NCBI RefSeq assembly: GCF_039541915.1
Contig: NZ_BAABHD010000084.1
Coordinates: 186,001-250,000, forward strand
Origin: Nibrella saemangeumensis
Lineage (GTDB): Bacteria > Bacteroidota > Bacteroidia > Cytophagales > Spirosomataceae
Direction: 5' to 3'
DNA length: 64,000 nucleotides
In this document: positions 34,634 through 43,211 of the stretch, in pieces
Layout of the letters: every line of letters starts with the position of its first letter
How positions within the stretch are numbered: the first letter of the stretch is position 1
Notes under the pieces: generated by a model
Databases searched by the model: none
What the model saw: the letters and a program-made list of their open reading frames with translations, nothing else
Told to the model about the DNA's origin: nothing
Position numbers and translations under genes: made by a program

Positions 34634-37411
34634 ATGCGTACACTAAAGAACCCCTTATTGGTTGGAATTTCGGCCCTGGTGCTGGGCGTTGGTTATTACG
34701 CAACCCATTCGGCCAATCAGGTTGATTTCACCGCCGATGTAAAACCCATCCTGAATAAAAAGTGCATGGCCTGTCATGGCGGGGTGAAGAAAGCCGGTGG
34801 TTTCAGCCTGCTGTTCCGCGAAGAAGCGCTGGGTAAAACCAAGTCCGGCAAACCCGCCATTCTGCCCGGCGATGCGGAACACTCCGAGATCATCCGGCGG
34901 ATTACCCATAAAGATCCCGACCAGCGAATGCCTAAAAAGGGTGATCCGCTGACGGACGAAGAAATCAGGATTCTGACCGACTGGGTCGAGCAGGGCGCCG
35001 AATGGGGAACGCACTGGGCTTACAAACCGGTTGAAAAGCCGGAGGTACCGATGGGCTCCTGGTGGGCCAGGCTGAAGACAACCCTGGCGGGTGGCTCTAC
35101 GACCAACTGGGCGGTTAACGACATCGATTACTTTGTGCTGGACAAACAGCGGGAAGCAGGGCTGTCGCCGTCGAAACAGGCCGATAAAGCGAAGCTGCTC
35201 CGGCGCGTGAGCCTGGACCTGACGGGCCTGCCACCGACCGAAGAGCAGTACCAGCGCTTTCTGAACGACAAGCGGGCCAATGCTTACGAGCTTGCGGTTG
35301 ACTCGCTGCTGGCCTCACCGGCCTACGGGGAGCGGTGGGCAACCATGTGGCTGGACCTGGCCCGCTACGCCGACTCGAAAGGCTACGAAAAAGACGATGG
35401 CCGCAACATCTGGCGGTACCGCGACTGGGTCATTAAAGCATTTAATCAGAATATGCCTTACCGCCAGTTTATTACCGAACAACTGGCGGGTGATCTGTTG
35501 CCCCAGCCGACCGAGGACCAGCTCATTGCCACGGCTTTCCACCGCAATACGGCCAACAACGACGAAGGCGGCACCGACGATGAAGAATTCCGGGTATCGG
35601 CCGTGCTGGACCGGGTCAGCACCAACTGGGTAGCCTTCAACAGCACCACGTTTGCCTGCGCCCAGTGCCACAGCCATCCGTACGATCCCTTCCGCCATGA
35701 GGATTTTTATAAGTACATGGCGTTCTTCAACAATACGCGCGATGAAGATGTCATGGACGAATCGGCGCACCTGCGTTTTTTTAACGAGAAAGATCAGCCG
35801 AAACTGGACTCCCTCACCAATTGGCTCAAGACGAATGTCTCTGAAGCCATAGCCCGACAGTATACTCATTTTGTCCGGACGGTAGAGCCTCGTATCTACG
35901 CCCATCATTTCGACAGCTTCCAGAAAGGTACCGCTGAGCCCAGTTCGTACCTGGCCATGCAGAACGGCGGCACCTGCCGGCTACCCAACGCACCAACGGC
36001 CGGAAAGAATAAGCTACTGCTCTCTTACGCGACTAAGAACGCCGGCGGCAGCATTGAAATCCGGACTGATAGCCTGAATGGGCCAACCCTGGCTACCGTG
36101 AAGCTGGATACCTCCGGCAGCCGTAATTTCTGGAATGGACTGACGCTACTGAAGTGGGTGGATCTGCCCCGGTTCAGCTCGCGGAAGAATCTGCATTTTA
36201 TTTTCCGTAACCCTCGACTGACGGATGAAAAACAGGATGTCTGCCTGGTAAACTGGGTGATGTTTCTGGATGAAGACCTGCCCGGCAAGGACAAACCGGG
36301 TTATGCCGGACAGCTACAAAATCTGAACGATCTGCTGCTGACCAGGACCGACAACGTACCTATTTTGCAGGAGAATCCGGCCGAGCTGGCCCGCACCACC
36401 CGGATCTTCGAGCGCGGCAGTTTTCTGACGCCGACCAAAGCCGTGCAGCCGGATGTGCCCCAGACGCTTCTGCCGTTCCCGACAGGTGCACCCCGCAACC
36501 GGCTGGGGCTGGCGATGTGGCTTACTGCCAATGAGCATCCGCTGACGGCCCGGACCATGGTTAACCGGCTGTGGGAGCAGTTGTTCGGTACCGGACTTGT
36601 CGAAACCCTGGAAGATATGGGCTCGCAGGGTTTTACGCCCACCCATCCGGAATTGCTGGATTACCTGTCGTACCGCTTTATGCACGACTGGAACTGGCAG
36701 CTAAAACCCCTGCTAAAAGAGCTTGTCCTTTCCGCCACCTACCGGCAGGATGCCCACGCCACTGATGACCAGTTAACCAAAGACCCCGCTAACCAGTATC
36801 TGGCTCGCGGACCTCGGGTACGGCTTTCCGGGGAACAAATTCGGGATCAGGCGCTGTTGGTGAGTGGACTGCTCAGCCCGAAGATGTACGGCAAACCGGT
36901 GATGCCGTATCAGCCGCAGGGCGTCTGGCAGGTAGTGTACAGTGGCAGTCAGTGGAAACAAAGTGAAGGGGAAGACGCTTACCGACGGGCGATTTATACC
37001 TACGTGCGCCGATCGAGTCCGTACCCGAGTCTGAGTTCGTTTGATGGGCTCATACGCGATGTGTGCCTAGCCCGTCGGATTCGTACTAATACGCCCTTGC
37101 AGGCCCTGGTGACGCTGAACGATTCGGCCTTCGTGGAAATGGCCCAGAATTTTGCACTACGCCTGGAAAAGGAGGGGGGGAGCACAATAGATAGTCGCCT
37201 GCAAAAGGGGTATTACCTGATGACCGGTCAGGTGTTACCACCTAAAAAGCAACGTGTCCTGAAAGGACTGTACACCGAGGCCCTCACCCGGTTCCGTCAG
37301 GAGCCCCAAAAAGCCGAGCAATGGTTTTGCGGAGCCGCGCCCGGAACGGCAGCCCTGGCCCTCGTGGCCAATACGATGTTTAACATGGATGAGTTTGTGA
37401 CAAAGGAGTAA
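34634..37411 (+). CDS. DUF1549/DUF1553 protein with N-terminal cytochrome c-type (PSCyt1) domain
   Basis: A 925-residue protein. After an N-terminal membrane or signal segment (LLVGISALVLGVGYYA), a planctomycete-type cytochrome domain carries the haem motif CMACH (Cys44-His48) and RMPKKGDPLTDEE with a possible distal Met. DUF1549 follows (AVDSLLASPAYGERWATMWL near 225, then QLAGDLL), and DUF1553 near 650-880 (RLGLAMWLTANEHPLTARTM, TNTPLQALVTLNDSAFVEMA). The middle region is beta-rich. These proteins are exported and of unknown catalytic role; linked genes suggest oxidation or processing of complex glycans. It is followed 51 bp later by its usual partner, a DUF1501 gene. Confidence 0.88.
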   Translation: MRTLKNPLLVGISALVLGVGYYATHSANQVDFTADVKPILNKKCMACHGGVKKAGGFSLLFREEALGKTKSGKPAILPGDAEHSEIIRRITHKDPDQRMPKKGDPLTDEEIRILTDWVEQGAEWGTHWAYKPVEKPEVPMGSWWARLKTTLAGGSTTNWAVNDIDYFVLDKQREAGLSPSKQADKAKLLRRVSLDLTGLPPTEEQYQRFLNDKRANAYELAVDSLLASPAYGERWATMWLDLARYADSKGYEKDDGRNIWRYRDWVIKAFNQNMPYRQFITEQLAGDLLPQPTEDQLIATAFHRNTANNDEGGTDDEEFRVSAVLDRVSTNWVAFNSTTFACAQCHSHPYDPFRHEDFYKYMAFFNNTRDEDVMDESAHLRFFNEKDQPKLDSLTNWLKTNVSEAIARQYTHFVRTVEPRIYAHHFDSFQKGTAEPSSYLAMQNGGTCRLPNAPTAGKNKLLLSYATKNAGGSIEIRTDSLNGPTLATVKLDTSGSRNFWNGLTLLKWVDLPRFSSRKNLHFIFRNPRLTDEKQDVCLVNWVMFLDEDLPGKDKPGYAGQLQNLNDLLLTRTDNVPILQENPAELARTTRIFERGSFLTPTKAVQPDVPQTLLPFPTGAPRNRLGLAMWLTANEHPLTARTMVNRLWEQLFGTGLVETLEDMGSQGFTPTHPELLDYLSYRFMHDWNWQLKPLLKELVLSATYRQDAHATDDQLTKDPANQYLARGPRVRLSGEQIRDQALLVSGLLSPKMYGKPVMPYQPQGVWQVVYSGSQWKQSEGEDAYRRAIYTYVRRSSPYPSLSSFDGLIRDVCLARRIRTNTPLQALVTLNDSAFVEMAQNFALRLEKEGGSTIDSRLQKGYYLMTGQVLPPKKQRVLKGLYTEALTRFRQEPQKAEQWFCGAAPGTAALALVANTMFNMDEFVTKE

Positions 37412-37422
37412 TTCACCTGCTG

Positions 37423-37460
37423 TCACTCAATCATTCGATCACTCTATCACTTAATCATTC
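37423..37460 (+). repeat. Octamer tandem array (TCAYTCAA unit) before the DUF1501 start codon
   Basis: Degenerate 8-base units TCACTCAA, TCATTCGA, TCACTCTA, TCACTTAA and TCATTC end 2 bases before the ATG at 37463. The unit and its orientation relative to the gene match the array before the lipoprotein gene at 6239. Confidence 0.7.
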
Positions 37461-37462
37461 CC

Positions 37463-38941
37463 ATGTCTCTCCAGGACGAACTTAACCTCGAATCGGCCCT
37501 GTTCACCACCCGCCGGCATTTTTTGAAACAATGCTCCTCGGGCATTGGCATGATGGCCCTGGGTACGCTCTTTGGCGGTTGCGGGACAGGTGAGAAGCCC
37601 GCGGAAGCAGGGCCGGAACTGAACCCCTTTGCGGTGCGACCGTCGCATTTTGCGGGGAAGGCCAAGTCGGTCATTTTCCTGCACATGTGCGGATCACCGT
37701 CGCAACTGGAACTGTGGGATTATAAGCCGGAACTGGCCAAACTGGACGGTAAACCCTGCCCGCCTTCGTTTCTGGAGGGGAAGAAGTTTGCCTTTATCCG
37801 CGGAGTACCCGATATGCTGGCATCGGTTGGGCAGTTCAAGCAGCATGGCGAGTCCGGGGCCTGGCTATCTGATTATTTTCAGCACCTGCCGTCGGTGGCC
37901 GACGAAATTTCGTTCCTGAAGGCGATGTATACCGACCAGTTCAATCACGCACCCGCCCAACTACTGATGCATACCGGCGGTGCCCGGCTGGGCCGTCCGT
38001 CGATGGGTTCGTGGGTCACCTACGGGCTGGGGTCGGAGAGTGATAACCTGCCCGGCTTTGTGGTGCTGACCTCCGGGGGCAAAACCCCCGACGCCGGTAA
38101 GTCGATCTGGGGTAGCGGCTTCCTGCCGTCGGTGTACCAGGGCGTGCAGTGCCGGTCGGAAGGCGAACCGGTACTGTTTCTGAGCGACCCGGCGGGGCTG
38201 GACCGGGATCTGCGTAAAAAAACCATTGACGCCTTAACGGAAGTGAACCGGCAGCAGTACGAAGAATTTAAGGACCCCGAAACGCTGGCTCGTATTTCCC
38301 AGTACGAAATGGCTTTCAAGATGCAGGTATCCGTGCCGGAGGTGATGGACATCAGCAAAGAGCCGGCGTACATCCATGAACTTTACGGCACCGAACCCGG
38401 TAAATCCTCGTTCGCCAACAACTGCCTGCTCGCCCGGAAACTGGTCGAAAAAGGCGTCCGGTTCGTGCAGTTGTACGACTGGGGCTGGGATACCCACGGT
38501 GACGGCGAAGGGACCTCGCTCGAAATTGGCCTCCGCCGAAAGACCAAACAGATCGACCAGCCCATCACGGCCCTGCTAATGGATCTTAAGCAGCGCGGTA
38601 TGCTGGACGAAACATTACTTGTTTGGGGCACCGAATTTGGCCGTACGCCCATGCAGGAGAACCGAAACGGCAAAAAGATGCCTTTCAAAGGCCGTGACCA
38701 TCATACCGACGCCTTTACCTGCTGGATGGCCGGGGGCGGCATCCGTCGGGGGTATAGCCACGGCGAAAGCGACGAGTTTGGCTACTTCGGTTTGAAGGGA
38801 CGCACCCACATCCACGACTTACAGGCCACCATTCTGCACCAGTTGGGCTTCGACCACGAGCGGCTCACCTATGACTTTCAGGGTCGTAATTACCGCCTGA
38901 CCGATGTAGCCGGGAAAGTCATTCGGGAGGTAATTGCCTGA
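37463..38941 (+). CDS. DUF1501 protein with Tat signal
   Basis: A 492-residue protein with a twin-arginine export signal (TTRRHFLK, Arg17-Arg18) followed by a hydrophobic stretch ending in LFGGC, so Cys40 could be lipidated. The rest is a sulfatase/phosphatase-like DUF1501 fold: VIFLHMCGSPSQLELWDYKP near 74, LPGFVVLTSGG near 195, WGWDTHGDGEG near 342 and WGTEFGRTPM near 387, GRDHHTDAFT near 412, which supply Asp and His ligands. It nearly always accompanies DUF1549/DUF1553 proteins; the pair is probably a periplasmic enzyme system of unknown substrate. It converges with the helicase gene, 8 bp away. Confidence 0.87.
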   Translation: MSLQDELNLESALFTTRRHFLKQCSSGIGMMALGTLFGGCGTGEKPAEAGPELNPFAVRPSHFAGKAKSVIFLHMCGSPSQLELWDYKPELAKLDGKPCPPSFLEGKKFAFIRGVPDMLASVGQFKQHGESGAWLSDYFQHLPSVADEISFLKAMYTDQFNHAPAQLLMHTGGARLGRPSMGSWVTYGLGSESDNLPGFVVLTSGGKTPDAGKSIWGSGFLPSVYQGVQCRSEGEPVLFLSDPAGLDRDLRKKTIDALTEVNRQQYEEFKDPETLARISQYEMAFKMQVSVPEVMDISKEPAYIHELYGTEPGKSSFANNCLLARKLVEKGVRFVQLYDWGWDTHGDGEGTSLEIGLRRKTKQIDQPITALLMDLKQRGMLDETLLVWGTEFGRTPMQENRNGKKMPFKGRDHHTDAFTCWMAGGGIRRGYSHGESDEFGYFGLKGRTHIHDLQATILHQLGFDHERLTYDFQGRNYRLTDVAGKVIREVIA

Positions 38942-38949
38942 GGGCATCC

Positions 38950-40848
38950 TCACAGCCACTCCCAGGCGCTCTGGTACGTGTTTAGCGCTTCGGCATAGGC
39001 AATGAAGTCGCCATAGAACGGCAGGCTCCCCAACGTGGCGCTGTCGCCGACAATAACCAGTTTCTTGCGGGCTCTGGTCATGGCTACGTTCATGCGCCGG
39101 ATATCCGACAGGAAGCCTATATCGCCTTCGGGGTTGCTGCGGACCAGCGAGATGTAGACAATATCACGCTCCTGGCCCTGGAAGCTATCGATGGTATTCA
39201 CCGCAATTTTGGCGCTGTACGGCTGTAAGTCCGTCGCAGCGCGTATCTGTTCGGTCAACAGGGCAATCTGCTGTTTGTAGGGTGAGATGACAGCCACGGT
39301 CGGAAAATCCTGCGGGGTATAGAGTGTGCTCAGGTCGGCTACCAATGCGCTCAGATGCCTGACCAGCAGAGCCGCTTCGTCGGGGTTGGTGGAGCTGGTA
39401 CCGTCGAGTTGTTCGTCAAAACCGCAACCGGCCGTATCGACAAACACCAGCGAAGTATCGCCGTCGAATAAGCGGTGGCGGGCCACCGACGCATGGGCTT
39501 TCAGGTTGTTCTGGTAAAACACCTGCGCCGAATAGCCCATAATGTGCTCGTGCATCCGGTACTGCTCATCAAGTAGCGAAACCGCTCCGGGGTGCAGGGC
39601 CACGCACTTTTCCAGCAGCGTGGTACCCAGACCGCGACGCGCTGCCTCCGCTGATTTGATGGTCGGCGGCAGCTGGCAGTGATCGCCGGCCAGCACCACT
39701 TTCCGCGCTTTCAGAATCGGAATCCAGCAGGCGGGTTCGAGGGCCTGCCCGGCTTCGTCGATAACGACGGTATGGTAGGTCAGGTCGCGAACGGCATACT
39801 GATTGGCGCCCACCAGCGTCGCGGTAATCACCTGCGCTTTGGCAATCAGATCATCAACGACGTACTGCTCCGTCTGGGCAACTTCCTTCAGGATGCGGTG
39901 GGCTTCATCAAATAAAGCCTTGCGTTGTTCGCGTTCGGCTTTGCCGAACGTGCGCTTGTATTTATGGGCCATCGTCCGGAATTCATTCGCCTGCTTCTTC
40001 AGCTTTCGGGCTTCCTTCATGTACGGATGGTCGTTCACCCGCTGATCCAGGGTAAGCGCCATTAACCGCTCTGAAACACGGGCCGGGTTACCGATTCGGA
40101 GCACGTTCAGCCCCTGCTCGTGCAGTTTTTCGCTCAGCAGATCCACGGCGGTATTGCTGGGGGCTACCACTAGCATTTTCTGGTTATCCTGCCGGATGAG
40201 TATTTTAATGGCCTGCACCAGCGTGGTGGTTTTGCCCGTGCCGGGCGGGCCATGCACAATCGCCAGTTCGTTGGCCGCCAGGATCTGATTAACGGCCGCC
40301 TGCTGGCTGGGATTCAGCTGCGGCAGCGATAAGGCGGGCCTGTCGGAATGGAACGTGGGGGAGTGCTGTCCCGTCAGAATGTTGATAAGCCGATGATCTG
40401 ATTTCTCACTGAGCGTATTCGCCCGTTTGAGCGCCTGCTCCATTTCGTCGTAGCTGTTCTCGTCGAAGAGCAGTTCCACCCCCAGTTTGCCATCGCGGGA
40501 CCAATCGGGCAGCTCATCAACCCGGAGGGTGAGTTTAAGTCGGTTACCGCTCTGGTGTGAGATGGTCCCTTCGACCCGGTCCTGTTTGGGGTCATGGTTG
40601 CTGAACAGAACAGCCGGCATGCCGAAACGTAACTGGTGCGGAATCTCCTGGTGGGTGGTGCGTTCGAGTTCAACGGTCAAGTATTCGCCACGACCCAGTT
40701 CGGAACCGCGTATCGCGATTGGATACCACGTTAAGCCGTTGGCCCGGCGTTCGGTCAGGGAGGTAGTTTGGGTAAGTTGCTGGTATTGCCGCCGGTCTTC
40801 GTCCCGTTCCAGTTTAAGGAGCGCCAGCAGGTCTTTAAAATAATTCAT
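38950..40848 (-). CDS. SF1 helicase of the UPF1/IGHMBP2 type
   Basis: The ATG at 40848 gives MNYFKDLLALLKLERDEDRR, the natural N-terminus; the frame continues upstream to 40899 without support. The 632-residue protein has Walker A VHGPPGTGKTTTLVQ near 213, Walker B VIDEAGQALEP near 372, AGDHCQLPPTI near 400, LDEQYRMHEHI near 440, NTIDSFQGQERDIVYISLVR near 555 and the late TRARKKL. These are the SF1B signature motifs. Such proteins act on RNA or DNA in repair or RNA turnover; no partner gene is evident. A structured repeat lies 22 bp upstream of the start. Confidence 0.9.
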   Translation of the reverse strand: MNYFKDLLALLKLERDEDRRQYQQLTQTTSLTERRANGLTWYPIAIRGSELGRGEYLTVELERTTHQEIPHQLRFGMPAVLFSNHDPKQDRVEGTISHQSGNRLKLTLRVDELPDWSRDGKLGVELLFDENSYDEMEQALKRANTLSEKSDHRLINILTGQHSPTFHSDRPALSLPQLNPSQQAAVNQILAANELAIVHGPPGTGKTTTLVQAIKILIRQDNQKMLVVAPSNTAVDLLSEKLHEQGLNVLRIGNPARVSERLMALTLDQRVNDHPYMKEARKLKKQANEFRTMAHKYKRTFGKAEREQRKALFDEAHRILKEVAQTEQYVVDDLIAKAQVITATLVGANQYAVRDLTYHTVVIDEAGQALEPACWIPILKARKVVLAGDHCQLPPTIKSAEAARRGLGTTLLEKCVALHPGAVSLLDEQYRMHEHIMGYSAQVFYQNNLKAHASVARHRLFDGDTSLVFVDTAGCGFDEQLDGTSSTNPDEAALLVRHLSALVADLSTLYTPQDFPTVAVISPYKQQIALLTEQIRAATDLQPYSAKIAVNTIDSFQGQERDIVYISLVRSNPEGDIGFLSDIRRMNVAMTRARKKLVIVGDSATLGSLPFYGDFIAYAEALNTYQSAWEWL

Positions 40849-40869
40849 GCGGGGGAGGGTAACAGACGT

Positions 40870-40937
40870 TGGACACCAGACAGTAGACGCCCTGCACATT
40901 GCATAATCTACCGTCTGGTGTCCAGCATCTAAGGTCT
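40870..40937. repeat. Interspersed repeat copy B in inverted pair forming a hairpin
   Basis: TGGACACCAGACAGTAGA (40870-40887) pairs with TCTACCGTCTGGTGTCCA (40907-40924) at 17 of 18 positions, loop 19 bases. The right arm plus the following bases (40907-40937) match copy A at 6311-6341. Located between the M81 peptidase stop (40929) and the helicase start, it may act as terminator or RNA processing signal. Confidence 0.65.
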
Positions 40938-42500
40938 TTCGTTTGTGCCGGACACGGGTATGAGCCTGGCCGAGAGATCGGGCGTTTTCATGTCTTTATC
41001 AAAGGGAAACATGGGGCGCTGGATACGCTTGTACGGCAGGCGGAACAATTCCTGATCCACCCCGCCCGGCGTCAGGGCCATGATCCAGTCCTTCTGCATC
41101 TCGTACAACTCGGGCTGGAGGTAACCGATCTTCACCACGACAATGTCGGCGGTGCGGGGGTTGAGGCCCAGCCGCGTAAAATCGGTTTCTTCGTGATAGG
41201 GTTTGCGCTTCTGCGTTACGATCACGCTAACGCTACCCACCTTTACTACCACTTCGACCTCCGCGTTTTTGTCCCCCCGTTCAATGGCGGTTACCGTTCC
41301 GCTGAGCCGGACGGGCGGGGCAAACCGATGATCCACGATTGCCCCGGCGGTGCCGTCGACGCGCCCTCCAATACCGGCCGCTACGGCTTTTTTGACAAAT
41401 TCCGGATCGGGTAGTGACGCGTAGATCAGCGATGGACCGTTTGGCTGTTTAAACTCCGGTCGTTTCAGGATTTCGGTGAGCGTCCAGGTTACGTCTCCCG
41501 CGCCCCCGGCCGTAGGGTTATCGCCCGTATCGCTGATGTAGAACGGACGTTTGGGGCTGGCAATGGCCTTGCTGAGTACCTCCGCCAGCGTACCCGTGGG
41601 GGCCACAAAATCGAACTGATTGCGTACCCGCCAGAAGTCCCGGGCCAGTTTTTCGGCGGTCTGCGTCACCCTGACCTTATCATCGCCCACGACCATCACG
41701 GCAGCGTGGTTACGGGGTTCGTCGGCCCAGGCATAGCCGATCCAGATGCCCGCGTCTATCACGCCCGGCTGCTCATCCGCTAAGGCAGTTACCTGCTGGT
41801 ACAAACTTTTGCCCGGCTCGATGCGCGTACTTGTTTTCTCGCCCGGCAGCAAAATAGGTACGGCAATCAGCGCCTTGTACGCGGGCTTGCCTTTGCCGCT
41901 CCGGAGCCGTTCGAGCAGGTTGACCACGGCCCGTTCTTTTGTCTGCATGGCATCTTCGTGGGGTGCCATCCGGTAGCAGGTCATCAGGTCGGTGTTCTGC
42001 GCCAGCCGTTCGGAAACGTTGCCGTGCAGATCCATCGACGTCGATACGAGTGTCTGGTAGCCAATTACCTGCCGGATACGGGCCAGCATATCGCCCTCCG
42101 GGTCATCGAGGCCCTGCACGCTCATCGCCCCATGAATATCGAAATACAGCCCATCGTAGGGTGCGTATTTTTTGAGAGAGTCCAGCATTTTACCCACCAG
42201 GGATTCGTACGCCTGCCGGGTCACAATTCCGCCGGGCAGCGATTTGCCCAGAACGGTGGGTACCCAGCGGACCTGTTTCCGGAGCGGAGCCGTGCCCATC
42301 AGGAACGGATAGGCGTTGAATACCTCGCCACTGTACCGGGCGTGAAAGGCCGGTTCCAGCGTAACGGCGGGCGAAAAGGTGCTCGATTCAATGCCCAGCC
42401 CCGCAATGGCGATACGCGGTAAGGCGGTACTGGTGGACTGAGACTGAGCGGTATTGACAACAACAAACCAGACGGTAAGGCAGACGAGAAGACGTTTCAT
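40929..42500 (-). CDS. M81-family MlrC-like secreted metallopeptidase
   Basis: The ATG at 42500 starts a signal peptide (MKRLLVCLTVWFVVVNTAQSQ); the frame to 42749 overlaps the upstream stress-protein gene and is not used. The 523-residue enzyme resembles microcystinase C: IAGLGIESSTFSPAVT near 32, YFDIHGAMSVQG near 120, STSMDLHGNVSERL near 146, and the C-terminal domain with GDNPTAGGAGD near 325. His and Asp residues in these motifs are likely zinc ligands. Family members process linear peptides or unknown amide substrates in the periplasm. Confidence 0.86.
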   Translation of the reverse strand: MKRLLVCLTVWFVVVNTAQSQSTSTALPRIAIAGLGIESSTFSPAVTLEPAFHARYSGEVFNAYPFLMGTAPLRKQVRWVPTVLGKSLPGGIVTRQAYESLVGKMLDSLKKYAPYDGLYFDIHGAMSVQGLDDPEGDMLARIRQVIGYQTLVSTSMDLHGNVSERLAQNTDLMTCYRMAPHEDAMQTKERAVVNLLERLRSGKGKPAYKALIAVPILLPGEKTSTRIEPGKSLYQQVTALADEQPGVIDAGIWIGYAWADEPRNHAAVMVVGDDKVRVTQTAEKLARDFWRVRNQFDFVAPTGTLAEVLSKAIASPKRPFYISDTGDNPTAGGAGDVTWTLTEILKRPEFKQPNGPSLIYASLPDPEFVKKAVAAGIGGRVDGTAGAIVDHRFAPPVRLSGTVTAIERGDKNAEVEVVVKVGSVSVIVTQKRKPYHEETDFTRLGLNPRTADIVVVKIGYLQPELYEMQKDWIMALTPGGVDQELFRLPYKRIQRPMFPFDKDMKTPDLSARLIPVSGTNERP

Positions 42501-42579
42501 GTCCAAAAATACAGCATTCCAATGAATTTGTCTGACCTCACCCGGATGCCGGCCACTCACGAATCGGCCTGTTCCCCGT

Positions 42580-42993
42580 TCAGGTGCCTTGCTGATTCTG
42601 ATGCGCGTGGCGGTGTACCGACACGGCTCCACAATCCTCCAGGATCTCCACCACCTGGCGAGCCTCCTGAATCGAATCCACCACGACGGCCACGACACAG
42701 TGGCAATGCGCTTCCTCGGCATACTTCCTGAATTTCTCATCATCGCCACTCCCTACCAGCGCTTTAAGGAAACCACCAATATCCCTGATGTCGGTGGTGG
42801 TAAGCTGGGACGAAGTCGACGAATCAACGGGGGAATCAGTAGGGCTGGCAGATTCCTCCGTTACACTCTCTTCCGGAGCCTGCTCTTCATACCACTGGAT
42901 GGCCTCCTGCCTGACGCCATTATGCATTAATTTTTTTATGGCATTCTGCACTTCAGTTGCCTTTCCATAGATACCTACTACGGTTTGTATCAT
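42580..42993 (-). CDS. General stress-type protein (YflT/GsiB-like N-terminal domain)
   Basis: The ATG at 42993 with a purine-rich AAAAGAAGTG before it is the better start than 43071. The 137-residue protein begins MIQTVVGIYGKATEVQNAIK, the fold of heat-induced stress protein YflT, then an acidic/Ser/Thr linker (residues 40-66) and a C-terminal half with HCHCVVAVVVDSIQEARQVV and a His-rich end HRHAHQNQ. The repeat of the alpha/beta pattern suggests two ferredoxin-like halves. Probably a soluble stress-related protein; its role is not known. Confidence 0.7.
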   Translation of the reverse strand: MIQTVVGIYGKATEVQNAIKKLMHNGVRQEAIQWYEEQAPEESVTEESASPTDSPVDSSTSSQLTTTDIRDIGGFLKALVGSGDDEKFRKYAEEAHCHCVVAVVVDSIQEARQVVEILEDCGAVSVHRHAHQNQQGT

Positions 42994-43174
42994 CACTTCT
43001 TTTGTTTTTAGCCGCGCTTTGAACTGGTAACTAACCGCTGTGCTATACGATTTGTTACCTGCCACGGACAATTATCTGTTCAGGCGAAGGGGACGCCAGA
43101 TTGTAAATCGCACAAGCTGCCCATTTATGGTAGTGACATACGGCCCGGTGGGCGACTCAGACAAGTAGGTGATG

Positions 43175-43187
43175 AGACGACACGTCT
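43175..43187. promoter_or_regulatory. Small dyad upstream of the Tm-1-like gene
   Basis: AGACG-ACA-CGTCT is a 5-bp-arm palindrome 24 bp before the ATG at 43212. It could be a repressor site for the operon; length makes chance occurrence possible. Confidence 0.25.
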
Positions 43188-43211
43188 TGTACTAAGAAAA
43201 CCGGCACCCAT

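Noticed and set aside
43144..43153. GCCC-GG-GGGC-like short hairpin upstream of the Tm-1-like gene
   Set aside because: A 4-bp stem in GC-rich DNA is too weak to call a regulatory element.
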